This document shows, one piece after another, positions 1 through 6,287 of a stretch of 10,072 bases of DNA (its first letter is position 1; every line of letters starts with the position of its first letter). A program made the translations under genes and the position numbers. The notes under the pieces are model-generated. The model ran no database searches. It was not told where the DNA came from and saw only the letters and a program-made list of their open reading frames with translations. The DNA comes from Candidatus Helarchaeota archaeon. GTDB taxonomy: Archaea; Asgardarchaeota; Lokiarchaeia; Helarchaeales; HEL-GB-A. Location of the stretch: NCBI GenBank assembly GCA_013375405.1, contig JABXJU010000164.1, forward strand, positions 1 to 10,072, written 5' to 3'.

Positions 1-140
1 TAATCTGCGGACTTTAAGTCATCAATTAATCCTACTTCCTTTAATGCGGTTTCTAAATACCCTTCAACTGTTTCTTTATTGGGCTGTCTTTGAAATCCCT
101 CATATTCTCCAAAATAAAACATTTTTAAGGCGTATCTCAT
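1..140 (-). CDS. truA: tRNA pseudouridine(38-40) synthase TruA, N-terminal part
   Basis: Partial gene: 46 codons from an ATG at 140-138 and still open at the left edge. The peptide starts MRYALKMFYFGEYEGFQRQP and continues with NKETVEGYLETAL, which matches the N-terminal strand and the FQRQPN..TVEG motif of archaeal TruA. TruA isomerises uridines 38-40 in the anticodon arm of tRNA to pseudouridine. The catalytic Asp of the family (in the RTDKGV-type motif) lies beyond the window, so activity cannot be judged. The gene is divergent from the methylthiotransferase gene that starts 60 bases away; both act on the tRNA anticodon loop. The family call is firm despite the short length because the motif spacing is characteristic. 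Confidence 0.82.
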   Translation of the reverse strand, partial: MRYALKMFYFGEYEGFQRQPNKETVEGYLETALKEVGLIDDLKSAD

Positions 141-199
141 AAATTAAATAGTTTCATCTAAAGACTTAAAATAACCGTTACTAAGTTGTCGTTTCAATT
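141..199. promoter_or_regulatory. Divergent promoter region truA / e-MtaB
   Basis: This 59-base AT-rich gap separates two divergent starts. On the plus strand TTAAATA (about 145-151) could be a TATA box, placing a start site near 172-178 and a short leader before the ATG at 200. On the minus strand a TTATTTTAA stretch around 164-173 could serve truA. Neither gene has a recognisable Shine-Dalgarno sequence, so short-leader or leaderless transcripts are likely. This rests on base composition and spacing alone. Confidence 0.35.
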
Positions 200-1525
200 A
201 TGAATTGCAAAATTTACATGGAAACCTTTGGTTGCAGTTTTAATCAAGCTTCCTCAGAAATTATGCAGGGGATTTTTTTATCAGATAAAAATTATCAACT
301 AGTCCCATCTGTCGAAGATAGTACTATAATCATATTGAATTCCTGTATTGTTAAAACAAATACTGAAGCTCGGATTACAAATAAAATTAAAAAATACACC
401 AAAAATTACCCTAATAAGGGCTTACTCATCACAGGATGTATGTCAGAGGTTTTTTCTGAACAATTACTTCAGATTAATCCAAAAATAAGTATGCTTGGGC
501 CACACTTTATTACTGATGTCTTGAAAGCAATCCAATCTATAACTCAAGGCAAACAGTATATTCAAATAGGAAAGCGAAAAGAATCAAAACTCTGCTTACC
601 GAGACGGATTCAGAATCCTATTATTGCAAAACTGCAAATTGCTCAGGGTTGTTTGAATAATTGTAGTTATTGCATCACAAAACATGCTATGGGTAATCTA
701 TATTCATATTCGATGGAGCATATTCTTGAAGAAATCAAAATCGATTTGAATAAAGGTTGTAAGGAAATTTGGCTATCTGCTCAGGATACTGGATGTTACG
801 GATTCGATTTGAATACTTCTCTCCCGGAACTCTTAGAAAAAATCATTCAAATTTCTTCCGATTTCAGAATCAGAGTTGGAATGATGAATCCCAAGAGTCT
901 CATGGATATTTACGAACCATTGATTCAAATTTATTCTCGCCCAAAAATTTACAAATTTATTCATGTTCCCATTCAATCAGGAAATGATGAAATTCTCAAG
1001 AAGATGAATCGTCAATATGCTATTTCAGAAATTCAGAATCTTCTAGTCAAATTTCGACGACATATCCCAGATCTTTCTCTTTCAATTGATGTTATCGTTG
1101 GATTCCCTTCAGAAACTAATGATCAATTTGAGGATACAGTATCGTTTGTAAAGCAAATTCATCCAGATATTGTTAATATTTCAAAATTTGGGGCAAGACT
1201 TGGGACTCCTGCCGCCCGACTGAAACCTCTCCCTACCAAGATTGTTAAGGAACGATCAACTATTATATCTCAAATTTGCAATCAAATCGCACGAACTCAA
1301 AATTTAACTTATATACAAAAGAACAGCGAGCAGCGTGTATTAACTACATCATTGGGGAAAAAAGGCGGTATTATTGCTCGAACAAATAATTATAAACCTG
1401 TCATTCTTAAAGAAAACTGTGAATTAGGAAAGTTTTACGATGTAAAATTACTCAATGCTTCAAGAAATCATCTGAACGGCATCTTGGTGACTAGCCCCCA
1501 CCAACTGGGGGAAGAATTGCAATAA
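200..1525 (+). CDS. tRNA t6A37 methylthiotransferase, archaeal e-MtaB (CDKAL1-like)
   Basis: A 441-residue radical SAM methylthiotransferase. Members of this family convert N6-threonylcarbamoyladenosine at tRNA position 37 to its 2-methylthio form (ms2t6A). The N-terminal MTTase domain has the three cysteines of the auxiliary [4Fe-4S] cluster: C12 in ETFGCSFNQ, C49 in LNSCIVKT and C80 in ITGCM. The radical SAM core follows with CxxxCxxC at C151, C155 and C158 (QGCLNNCSYC), and later HVPIQSGNDEILKKMNR and DVIVGFPSET, both typical of the family. About the last 65 residues should form the TRAM RNA-binding domain. Length is normal for archaeal/eukaryotic MtaB. The ATG at 200 puts the first Cys motif at the expected distance. 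The last 35 bases overlap the 3' end of the convergent MoaD-like gene. Bacterial MiaB and RimO are less likely given the short linker and the archaeal context. Confidence 0.93.
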   Translation: MNCKIYMETFGCSFNQASSEIMQGIFLSDKNYQLVPSVEDSTIIILNSCIVKTNTEARITNKIKKYTKNYPNKGLLITGCMSEVFSEQLLQINPKISMLGPHFITDVLKAIQSITQGKQYIQIGKRKESKLCLPRRIQNPIIAKLQIAQGCLNNCSYCITKHAMGNLYSYSMEHILEEIKIDLNKGCKEIWLSAQDTGCYGFDLNTSLPELLEKIIQISSDFRIRVGMMNPKSLMDIYEPLIQIYSRPKIYKFIHVPIQSGNDEILKKMNRQYAISEIQNLLVKFRRHIPDLSLSIDVIVGFPSETNDQFEDTVSFVKQIHPDIVNISKFGARLGTPAARLKPLPTKIVKERSTIISQICNQIARTQNLTYIQKNSEQRVLTTSLGKKGGIIARTNNYKPVILKENCELGKFYDVKLLNASRNHLNGILVTSPHQLGEELQ

Positions 1526-1778
1526 TATCCCTATCTTTTAGTTTGATATCGATTAAATTTTGCTCATGAACGCTATTTTCATTTAATAATATTTTGTAAG
1601 ATTCCCGAACATTACCATTTGGGTGAAATATTGTTTGTTGAAATTTATCTCCATATTTCTGCTTTAACTTGGTGAGTAGATCCTGGAAATTACCATTGTC
1701 ACTTAACGAAACTGTTGTTTCCCGCTCACCTATTACTTCTGACAAAGATGCGAAAAATTTTACTGAAACTTCAATCAA
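1491..1778 (-). CDS. MoaD/ThiS-family ubiquitin-fold sulfur carrier (SAMP-like)
   Basis: A 95-residue protein with a beta-grasp pattern: it starts IEVSVKFFASLSEVIGERE and ends DIIAILPPVGGG, close to the PPVxGG tail of MoaD. In this family the terminal glycine is adenylated by an E1-like enzyme, then either thiocarboxylated to donate sulfur (molybdopterin/tungstopterin synthesis, tRNA thiolation) or, for haloarchaeal SAMPs, joined to lysines of target proteins. Which job applies here cannot be told from sequence. The start is TTG at 1778: an in-frame TGA lies just two codons upstream, so no longer form exists, and GGGG lies 8 bases before it as a possible ribosome site. It is the last gene of the translin-hypB operon, 19 bases after hypB. 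Its 3' end overlaps the convergent e-MtaB gene by 35 bases, and its Gly-Gly-Gly codons lie inside that overlap. Confidence 0.85.
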   Translation of the reverse strand: MIEVSVKFFASLSEVIGERETTVSLSDNGNFQDLLTKLKQKYGDKFQQTIFHPNGNVRESYKILLNENSVHEQNLIDIKLKDRDIIAILPPVGGG

Positions 1779-1797
1779 ATCTCATTCCCCGTAGTAT

Positions 1798-2445
1798 TCA
1801 AAGGTTTAATGCTTTGACTAATTCCTGTATTCCATCCCCTGTCTTTGCACTTGTTAAAACAACCGCCGCTTTCGGATTAACGGATTTACAGTCTTCTACT
1901 AATTTATCTGGGTCATTATCAAGGAATTCCTTCAAATCAAGCTTATTGATAACTGCTACAGTGGCGATTCGAAAGGTCACAGGGTGTTTCTTAATGATAT
2001 ATGGACCATCAGTGAGTCCCACAACTACGACTCGGTGTTCACACCCCAGAGGAAATTCAAAAGGACATATTAAATTCCCGACATTTTCTATGAAACATAG
2101 ATTAGTTTCAGGAGGAATTTTGTCAACAAAAGGGCGTATATATTTTGCATCAAGATGGCATTCCCCTCCTGTATTGATTTGGAGGGTATATACCCCTAAA
2201 CGTTCAATATCAGTCGGATCGCCCGCTATATCCCCGTTTATTACTGCAATCTTATATTTCTTTTTAATTTGCTCGATAACTTTTGCAATAAGACTCGTTT
2301 TACCGGATCCAATATTTCCTAAAAATTCAATTGCCCTTATCCCTTTATTTTTAAAAAAATCCTTATTTTCAGTGGCTAATTCTTCATTCGCTTCAATCAA
2401 ATCTTTCTCTACTGATACGATCTTTTCCCAATGATCCATTTTCAT
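1798..2445 (-). CDS. hypB: Hydrogenase nickel-incorporation GTPase HypB
   Basis: A 215-residue SIMIBI-class GTPase. HypB delivers nickel, usually with HypA, to the large subunit of [NiFe] hydrogenase. Visible motifs: Walker A GNIGSGKTS at residues 43-51, a switch-region Asp in NGDIAGDP, the HypB signature GGECHLDA with C96 and H97, ENVGNLICP with C127, and the guanine-specificity motif NKLD. C96, H97 and C127 correspond to the G-domain metal site known in other HypB proteins. The N-terminal cysteine/histidine-rich nickel store of some bacterial HypB proteins is absent, as in other archaeal forms. The ATG at 2445 is well supported: GGAG lies 5 bases upstream, inside the last codons of the translin gene, whose stop is 2 bases away, which suggests coupled translation. 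No hypA or hydrogenase gene is in the window. UreG is less likely because of the CHLDA motif. Confidence 0.92.
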   Translation of the reverse strand: MKMDHWEKIVSVEKDLIEANEELATENKDFFKNKGIRAIEFLGNIGSGKTSLIAKVIEQIKKKYKIAVINGDIAGDPTDIERLGVYTLQINTGGECHLDAKYIRPFVDKIPPETNLCFIENVGNLICPFEFPLGCEHRVVVVGLTDGPYIIKKHPVTFRIATVAVINKLDLKEFLDNDPDKLVEDCKSVNPKAAVVLTSAKTGDGIQELVKALNL

Positions 2446-2447
2446 CC

Positions 2448-3098
2448 TTACTCCTTATCTGAATTTACATTTTTCAATGTTTTTTGTAATTGATTCATAC
2501 TCTTCACAAGTTTATTTCCATGCTGGAAATAAGCAAGTTCACTTCTAGTTTTCTCTGTAAGACCTCGAGCTCGATCTACCTTTCGACGAATTCCTGGAAT
2601 TAATCCCTCTGGATAATCTAAAGTGTGTAATATATTATAAATTTCTTCCATAATCGCTAGACAATTTTCTGCTTCTTTAACTTTTTCATTTCTTACAGCA
2701 TTTAAGGAGTGACGGCGCAATTCTCCTATTACATCTCCTAATCCCTGTAAATAGGCATAATTCGAGACATTAAGCGTTCCAGGATCTGGAATTTCTGTCC
2801 CACCCTCCATAAAAGTCAAAAAAAGTGATGCCTCAACAAATTCTTGGTGCATATCTGTAATATAGCCTTTATAATATAGTCTAGGATTAACTTTTTTGAT
2901 ATTTTCTTCAGCTTCCTGAATTAATTTATGGGATTCATTTAATTTTTCCCTCGCTTTTTTAAACTCTCCTCTATGAGTAGCGCGCACTGCTTCCTGGCAA
3001 AACCTAATAGACTGTCTACTAATTTTTAATGTTGTCTCTCGATTTTTATCATCAATATCCAGTTTCTTTTTTATTTTCTCAAAGATTACATCGAACAT
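2448..3098 (-). CDS. Translin-family protein (translin/TRAX-like, C3PO-type RNA-binding or RNase subunit)
   Basis: A 216-residue, almost wholly alpha-helical protein. The translin signature is clear: YLQGLGDVIGELRRHSL (residues 116-132), then AENCLAIMEEIYNIL, LDYPEGLIPGIRRKVD and the R-x-LTEKTRSEL helix. In eukaryotes translin and TRAX form the octameric C3PO, an endoribonuclease acting on tRNA leaders and passenger RNA strands; archaeal relatives form similar hollow oligomers. E86 and E89 in QEFVEA, with acidic residues in the RKVDRARGLTE helix (D175, E182), fit the catalytic acidic set of TRAX, so this one could be a nuclease; that is inference by motif position. The ATG at 3098 is preceded by GGTGA at 3106-3110, the archaeal Shine-Dalgarno core. 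It heads an operon with hypB (2-base gap) and the MoaD-like gene. A copy of its first codons lies 42 bases upstream (see the repeat). Confidence 0.9.
   Translation of the reverse strand: MFDVIFEKIKKKLDIDDKNRETTLKISRQSIRFCQEAVRATHRGEFKKAREKLNESHKLIQEAEENIKKVNPRLYYKGYITDMHQEFVEASLFLTFMEGGTEIPDPGTLNVSNYAYLQGLGDVIGELRRHSLNAVRNEKVKEAENCLAIMEEIYNILHTLDYPEGLIPGIRRKVDRARGLTEKTRSELAYFQHGNKLVKSMNQLQKTLKNVNSDKE
2451..2454 (-). promoter_or_regulatory. Ribosome binding site of hypB inside the translin 3' end
   Basis: Minus-strand GGAG, formed by the last Lys-Glu codons of translin, lies 5 bases before the hypB ATG. With a 2-base gap between the genes this indicates translational coupling in one transcript. 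Confidence 0.65.
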
Positions 3099-3145
3099 AA
3101 CTGGTTCACCAACTAAAAATTAGTAGATTACATCGAACATAACTG
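3083..3145. repeat. 21-base direct repeat duplicating the translin start codon
   Basis: Bases 3083-3103 and 3125-3145 are identical over 21 positions, offset by 42. On the minus strand each copy reads CAGTT, then ATG TTC GAT GTA ATC T. The inner copy (3083-3103) is the true start of translin, preceded by GGTGA. The outer copy also has an ATG (3140-3138) but runs into TAA after six codons (MFDVIY) and has no ribosome site. Between the copies is a short inverted repeat, ACTAA-AAA-TTAGT (3112-3124). An exact 21-base match this close is far beyond chance, so it most likely arose by a local duplication. It places a mini-ORF in the translin leader. Confidence 0.9.
3107..3111 (-). promoter_or_regulatory. 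Ribosome binding site of translin
   Basis: GGTGA on the minus strand (TCACC in the plus strand at about 3106-3110) lies some 7-8 bases before the translin ATG. It matches the core of the archaeal Shine-Dalgarno sequence (complementary to the 16S tail). It is present only before the inner of the two duplicated start codons, which selects 3098 as the real start. Confidence 0.7.
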
Positions 3146-3170
3146 TTTCTTTTAATTTTTACTTACAGAT

Positions 3171-3180
3171 CGTATAAATT
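3171..3180. promoter_or_regulatory. TATA-like box between translin and the candidate RNA
   Basis: CGTATAAATT on the plus strand reads AATTTATACG on the minus strand, so it could work in either direction. For translin it lies about 75 bases before the ATG, implying a start site near 3145-3150 and a leader that includes the duplicated mini-ORF. For the plus-strand RNA it lies a little too close to the first hairpin, unless the hairpin is partly outside the transcript. Confidence 0.4.
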
Positions 3181-3181
3181 T

Positions 3182-3338
3182 GGGCAAAGTTGGACTTGGT
3201 CCGCTTTGCCCCGGATTCCCCGGAGGGAGGTGGCGACCGTCCGATCTGAAGACCCTCGCCTATTTCTGCATGGTTATTAGGAATTTAAAGGGGTGCCCCG
3301 TCAAGGCGCTTGGCTCGCCGCCTCCTGGACTGCTTTTT
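3182..3338 (+). ncRNA. Candidate structured non-coding RNA, GC-rich, family unknown
   Basis: This segment is about 60 % G+C by eye count, in a region near 35 %, a classic mark of structured RNA in an AT-rich archaeon. It has no useful ORF. Visible structure: a 5' hairpin pairing GGGCAAAG (3182-3189) with CTTTGCCC (3204-3211), with an inner GGAC/GTCC stem; and a long closing helix pairing GGAGGTGGCGA (3226-3236) with TCGCCGCCTCC (3315-3325), 11 pairs with one G-U. Inside it CGCCT (3257-3261) can pair with AGGCG (3304-3308). The G-U pair, and a further G3225-U3326, exist only on the plus strand and would be A-C mismatches on the other, so plus is favoured. A T5 run (3334-3338) ends it just before the tes stop codon, and TATAAATT (3173-3180) or the T-rich stretch before it could be its promoter. 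It does not look like tRNA, 5S, SRP or RNase P RNA. A leader of the translin operon (minus strand) is the main alternative. Confidence 0.55.
3334..3338 (+). terminator. Poly-T terminator of the candidate RNA
   Basis: A run of five T residues follows the long closing helix (3315-3325 arm) by 8 bases. Archaeal RNA polymerase stops at such U-tracts. It is on the plus strand only, and lies directly against the convergent tes stop codon at 3340. Confidence 0.4.
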
Positions 3339-3339
3339 A

Positions 3340-4992
3340 TTAGGATTGTAATTTAGGTATTGGGGGTTCAGGTTTTTCTTCTGTTGTAATTGCGTGCGCC
3401 ATTAGTAGCTCCTTTTCAATACGGGGGCGATGGATGGTATTCATAGTACAGAAGGGAACTGCCATAACCTTATTGGTTTTTGGATCAATATAGCCGAAAT
3501 TTACTAGACATCTTGAAGTTCTTTCGAGGTCCAGGTTGTAAGCATCTTGAAAGTGCATCATGACTATGAGCAAATTATTTCCTTTAACAACCCAGTCTGC
3601 AGAGGCATCCCTACTACTATTAAGCATGGTTCTAAGGAACAGTCGAGTTCTTTGAATAAAATTGTCTAACCCATCTTTAAGGGGATTCTGCAGCACTGTA
3701 AGCAGCTCCGCTGCAAATTGAAGCTTTGTTAAGCTCTTAATGCCTTTATCCAAAAGCGCTCCAACACTCCGGCTTATAATCCCAAAATTAAAGAGATCTT
3801 CAAACTTTCTTTGCCCATTCTGGCGTTGTTTAAGTAAGCGTTTGTACCATTTATCTGATAGGCGGATAAATTTTTGTGGATCTAATATCTTTGTGATGTC
3901 ACGTATCTTTTTATCCTTTGAGATCCAAAGAAACGTTCCAAATCCACATTTAGGGTCGCAGGTAAGTTCTAGAACTTCCGCATCGCTCAGCCAGGAGGCG
4001 ACCTTTGCAAATTTCGCGAGTGCGGGCATTGGATACATCCACCCACTTTCCCCATCTGTGTAGTCATTCACTGCTTTAATTACATGTGAGCTTGTATATC
4101 TTAGCTTCAATAAGTCATCCTGTTGGACCCGTCCACAGAGAGATACCGGCTGGAAAGAAATTGTTGAAACTACATCTAAATTCTCAATTGCATAGTCTAT
4201 AATTTTAGGAACTTGGTCATCGTTTATTCCTTTAGCAATCGTCGGGACAAGAATAATATTTGGATATCCTAATTTTCGACAGTTTTCAATCATTTTCTGT
4301 TTATAATGCCATATATCAGCGTTACGCATCGTTTTATAGACTTCAGGTCCAACTCCATCAAATTGAAGGTAGGTTGTATTCATTCCCGCATCAATACAGT
4401 CCTGGAGGAAGTCAATATCTTTTGCAAATCGAATCCCATTCGTTGCTACTTGGCGTTGATTAAAGCCCATTTCCGTTGTTATCCGCAGAATATCCGGAAG
4501 GTCGTCACGCAGTGTCGGTTCTCCGCCTGTATACATTGCACAAACTGGTGGCTGCGGTTTTAAATCACGAAAATATTGGTAAATTTTTCTTAATTCTTCA
4601 AAGGTGGGCTCGATATTTTTCCCTGTTTCAGTGAGGGCATTTGCATAACAGATGTTACATTTAAGGTTACAACGATACGTTATATCTACAGTAGCAACAG
4701 CAGGTGCTGATTTGTGAAAATTACATATGCCACAATCATGGGGGCATCCTGATACTTTTTCTGAAACTTGCGGATTAAGTATTTTCGCCTCGGAATCCAT
4801 TTTATATTGTTGGATCCAACGAAAATGTTTCGCATTTATGGAAATCAAGTCCTTATATTTTCCATGATCTGTACATTCTTTTACCATGAAGACTTGCCCA
4901 TCTTCTTCCTCGTAATTCGCATCAATTACAACTTTACACTCCGGACAAATGCTCTTGGTCTTTCTTATTAAACTCGCCATCTTTCTCATCAT
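3340..4992 (-). CDS. tes: Radical SAM tetraether lipid synthase family (Tes/GDGT-MAS, COG1964)
   Basis: A 550-residue radical SAM enzyme. The family member MJ0619 joins the phytanyl chains of archaeal diether lipids through new C-C bonds to give membrane-spanning tetraethers. Order of motifs: a rubredoxin-like N-terminal segment ICPEC..C (C16, C19, C40) with ECTDHGKY; an extra cluster motif GCPHDCGIC (C83, C87, C90) followed by HKSAPAVATVDITYRC; the SAM cluster CNLKCNIC (C108, C112, C115); GGEPTL for SAM binding; QFDGV; a further LTCDPKCGFG pair; and a C-terminal RCLVNFG...VPFCTMNTIHR segment. This architecture is specific to the family. It is somewhat longer than MJ0619, with an extra helical stretch around residues 380-460. 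Paralogues of unknown substrate exist, so the exact product is inferred. Start uncertain: ATGs at 4992, 4989 and 4980 are in frame, and none has a strong ribosome site. The product would act at the inner face of the membrane. Confidence 0.8.
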   Translation of the reverse strand: MMRKMASLIRKTKSICPECKVVIDANYEEEDGQVFMVKECTDHGKYKDLISINAKHFRWIQQYKMDSEAKILNPQVSEKVSGCPHDCGICNFHKSAPAVATVDITYRCNLKCNICYANALTETGKNIEPTFEELRKIYQYFRDLKPQPPVCAMYTGGEPTLRDDLPDILRITTEMGFNQRQVATNGIRFAKDIDFLQDCIDAGMNTTYLQFDGVGPEVYKTMRNADIWHYKQKMIENCRKLGYPNIILVPTIAKGINDDQVPKIIDYAIENLDVVSTISFQPVSLCGRVQQDDLLKLRYTSSHVIKAVNDYTDGESGWMYPMPALAKFAKVASWLSDAEVLELTCDPKCGFGTFLWISKDKKIRDITKILDPQKFIRLSDKWYKRLLKQRQNGQRKFEDLFNFGIISRSVGALLDKGIKSLTKLQFAAELLTVLQNPLKDGLDNFIQRTRLFLRTMLNSSRDASADWVVKGNNLLIVMMHFQDAYNLDLERTSRCLVNFGYIDPKTNKVMAVPFCTMNTIHRPRIEKELLMAHAITTEEKPEPPIPKLQS

Positions 4993-5046
4993 CTCAGAAT
5001 AAAGAGAATGTTATATTTTAGTAGGTTATTATTATTTTTTTGGCTC

Positions 5047-5054
5047 TTATAAAT
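5047..5054 (-). promoter_or_regulatory. TATA box of tes
   Basis: On the minus strand ATTTATAA lies about 55 bases before the tes ATG, giving a predicted start site near 5020-5025 and a leader of roughly 30 bases. A second AT-rich palindromic stretch (5066-5083) lies further upstream. The gap between taw1 and tes (4993-5191) holds no gene that I can support, so tes probably has its own promoter rather than being read only from taw1. Confidence 0.45.
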
Positions 5055-5191
5055 CAATATGTAATCTTTTATAAATTATAAAGATGTTGGCACTTTTTTT
5101 GAAACCTCTGGTTGGGAAAGATCTTTGGAAAGAAGCCAGGACACTCCTCCAACGAGTGCTAATGGATTTAGAACTGGATAACTACTTTCCT

Positions 5192-6190
5192 TTAATATTG
5201 TTTTACCGAATTTTTACTTATATTTATTTTTTTATCTAATTTTGATAAAAGAACTACGCGACTTGGCGCAGACTCATCAAGGATTTTATATCCTGTAAGA
5301 GTAGATAATTGGCCGGCGAAGTCTTGAATCTGAGAAAATTCTGGCATGTGCTCAAAATTTAATCGTGAACGGCTATAACCAACATACATATATGCTTTGG
5401 CTTCAACAAAAGTGGGATTAGCTTTTTCAATTAACTTTGCATACCCTTCAGGGTGCAAAAGATTAAGCCCATTAATTAAAGTCAATCGCAGAACCGTATT
5501 AGAATTGAAATTATTCATTAATTCTAAACTTTCATTTAGTTTTTCCCAATTATTTGGTTCAATAGGGCGTGCAACACGTAAATATGTAGGTTTATCAGGG
5601 CCATACACTGAAATATAGAACATTGTCGGTTTAGAAAGATTTTCAATGACTTTTGGACGAGTTCCATTTGAGACAAGAAAAGTGGTCATGTTCCTTGCAT
5701 TTAATGTGTCGATAAGTTCACTGATGAATGGATAGAGAGTTGGTTCCCCAGAAAGACTAATTGCAACTTGAGTTGGTTCCATTGCTTCTTTCCATTTTTC
5801 CCATGTAACTTTTTTATGACCAGTAGGCTTATATCCGCTTAATATTCGTTTTTGCGCCTTTAAACACCCTTCTACTATTTCCGATGGGGGATCTGGGTCC
5901 TCAAGGTTTTCTATTAATTGTTCATCCCACTGAATATTGATATCTTCAGGTTCGACTCGCCAACAATGAAGACAATGGTTAGTACAGAATCCAATGGTTG
6001 GAGTCATTTGAAGACATCTATGCGATTGGATTCCATAAAACTTCTGTTTATAACAGAATCCCCCTCCTGTTAACGCTTTCCGCGTCCAGCGACATGCTTT
6101 TACCCCAGAATGCCTTCCCACTACTTGGTATTTTTGTTTTTTCAACTTACCTAGAAATTCTTCGGGTAAAATAGTCTTCATAATCTTCAT
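5192..6190 (-). CDS. taw1: 4-demethylwyosine synthase Taw1/TYW1
   Basis: A 332-residue radical SAM enzyme that builds the tricyclic imG-14 base from N1-methylguanosine at position 37 of tRNA-Phe, using pyruvate. The first cluster ligands are C33, C46 and C59, spaced 13 and 13 as in Methanocaldococcus TYW1. The SAM cluster is C69, C73 and C76 in GFCTNHCLHCWR, preceded by the hallmark FYGIQSHRCLQMTP. K48 in CYKQKFYG falls at the position of the Schiff-base lysine proposed to bind pyruvate, keeping a constant offset of 7 from the M. jannaschii cysteines (offset from memory). SLSGEPTLYP supplies the SAM-binding segment, and FVEAKAYMYVGYSR is typical of the family. Like other archaeal forms it lacks the flavodoxin domain of eukaryotic TYW1. 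The start is the ATG at 6190; a second in-frame ATG is at 6181. It is divergent from the B12-SAM gene and lies 199 bases before tes. Confidence 0.95.
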   Translation of the reverse strand: MKIMKTILPEEFLGKLKKQKYQVVGRHSGVKACRWTRKALTGGGFCYKQKFYGIQSHRCLQMTPTIGFCTNHCLHCWRVEPEDINIQWDEQLIENLEDPDPPSEIVEGCLKAQKRILSGYKPTGHKKVTWEKWKEAMEPTQVAISLSGEPTLYPFISELIDTLNARNMTTFLVSNGTRPKVIENLSKPTMFYISVYGPDKPTYLRVARPIEPNNWEKLNESLELMNNFNSNTVLRLTLINGLNLLHPEGYAKLIEKANPTFVEAKAYMYVGYSRSRLNFEHMPEFSQIQDFAGQLSTLTGYKILDESAPSRVVLLSKLDKKINISKNSVKQY

Positions 6191-6287
6191 TTTTTCTTCA
6201 TTTTGTAGTACTAGCTAGATTAAATAAATTTTTCACGAGAATCTACATTAGATTAAATTCATATCACCCAATTTGTGTGATTTAATT
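6191..6287. promoter_or_regulatory. Divergent promoter region taw1 / B12-SAM
   Basis: The AT-rich stretch TTAAATAAATTTTT (about 6219-6232) can serve as a TATA element in both directions: about 40 bases before the taw1 ATG on the minus strand and about 60 before the plus-strand start. Overlapping short palindromes (TAGTACTA, CTAGCTAG) lie at 6206-6219. Near the plus-strand start an imperfect inverted repeat pairs ATCAC (6263-6267) with GTGAT (6277-6281), and AAATT (6255-6259) with AATTT (6284-6288). It would cover the ribosome site and start codon. Confidence 0.4.

Noticed and set aside
1715..2434. Long plus-strand ORF (239 codons) opposite hypB
   Set aside because: It lies wholly antisense to clear HypB motifs and the start of the carrier gene; its protein is rich in Ser/Thr/Pro/Phe with no recognisable pattern.
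3246..3252. CUGAAGA matching the hammerhead ribozyme core
   Set aside because: No GAAA partner or three-stem arrangement follows, so the seven-base match is taken as chance.
3182..3338. tRNA, 5S rRNA, SRP or RNase P RNA identity for the GC-rich island
   Set aside because: No T-loop, no 5S loop motifs, no GGAA/GNAR SRP helix 8 and no GAGGAAAGUCC element of RNase P RNA could be found; it is also too short for SRP RNA.
5122..5150. Small inverted repeat CACTC/GAGTG between taw1 and tes
   Set aside because: Only five pairs with a 7-base loop and no T-run after it on the minus strand, so it is not supported as a terminator or RNA.
5161..5298. Short plus-strand ORF starting MDLELDNYFPF
   Set aside because: Most of it is antisense to the taw1 3' end and there is no ribosome site or family pattern.
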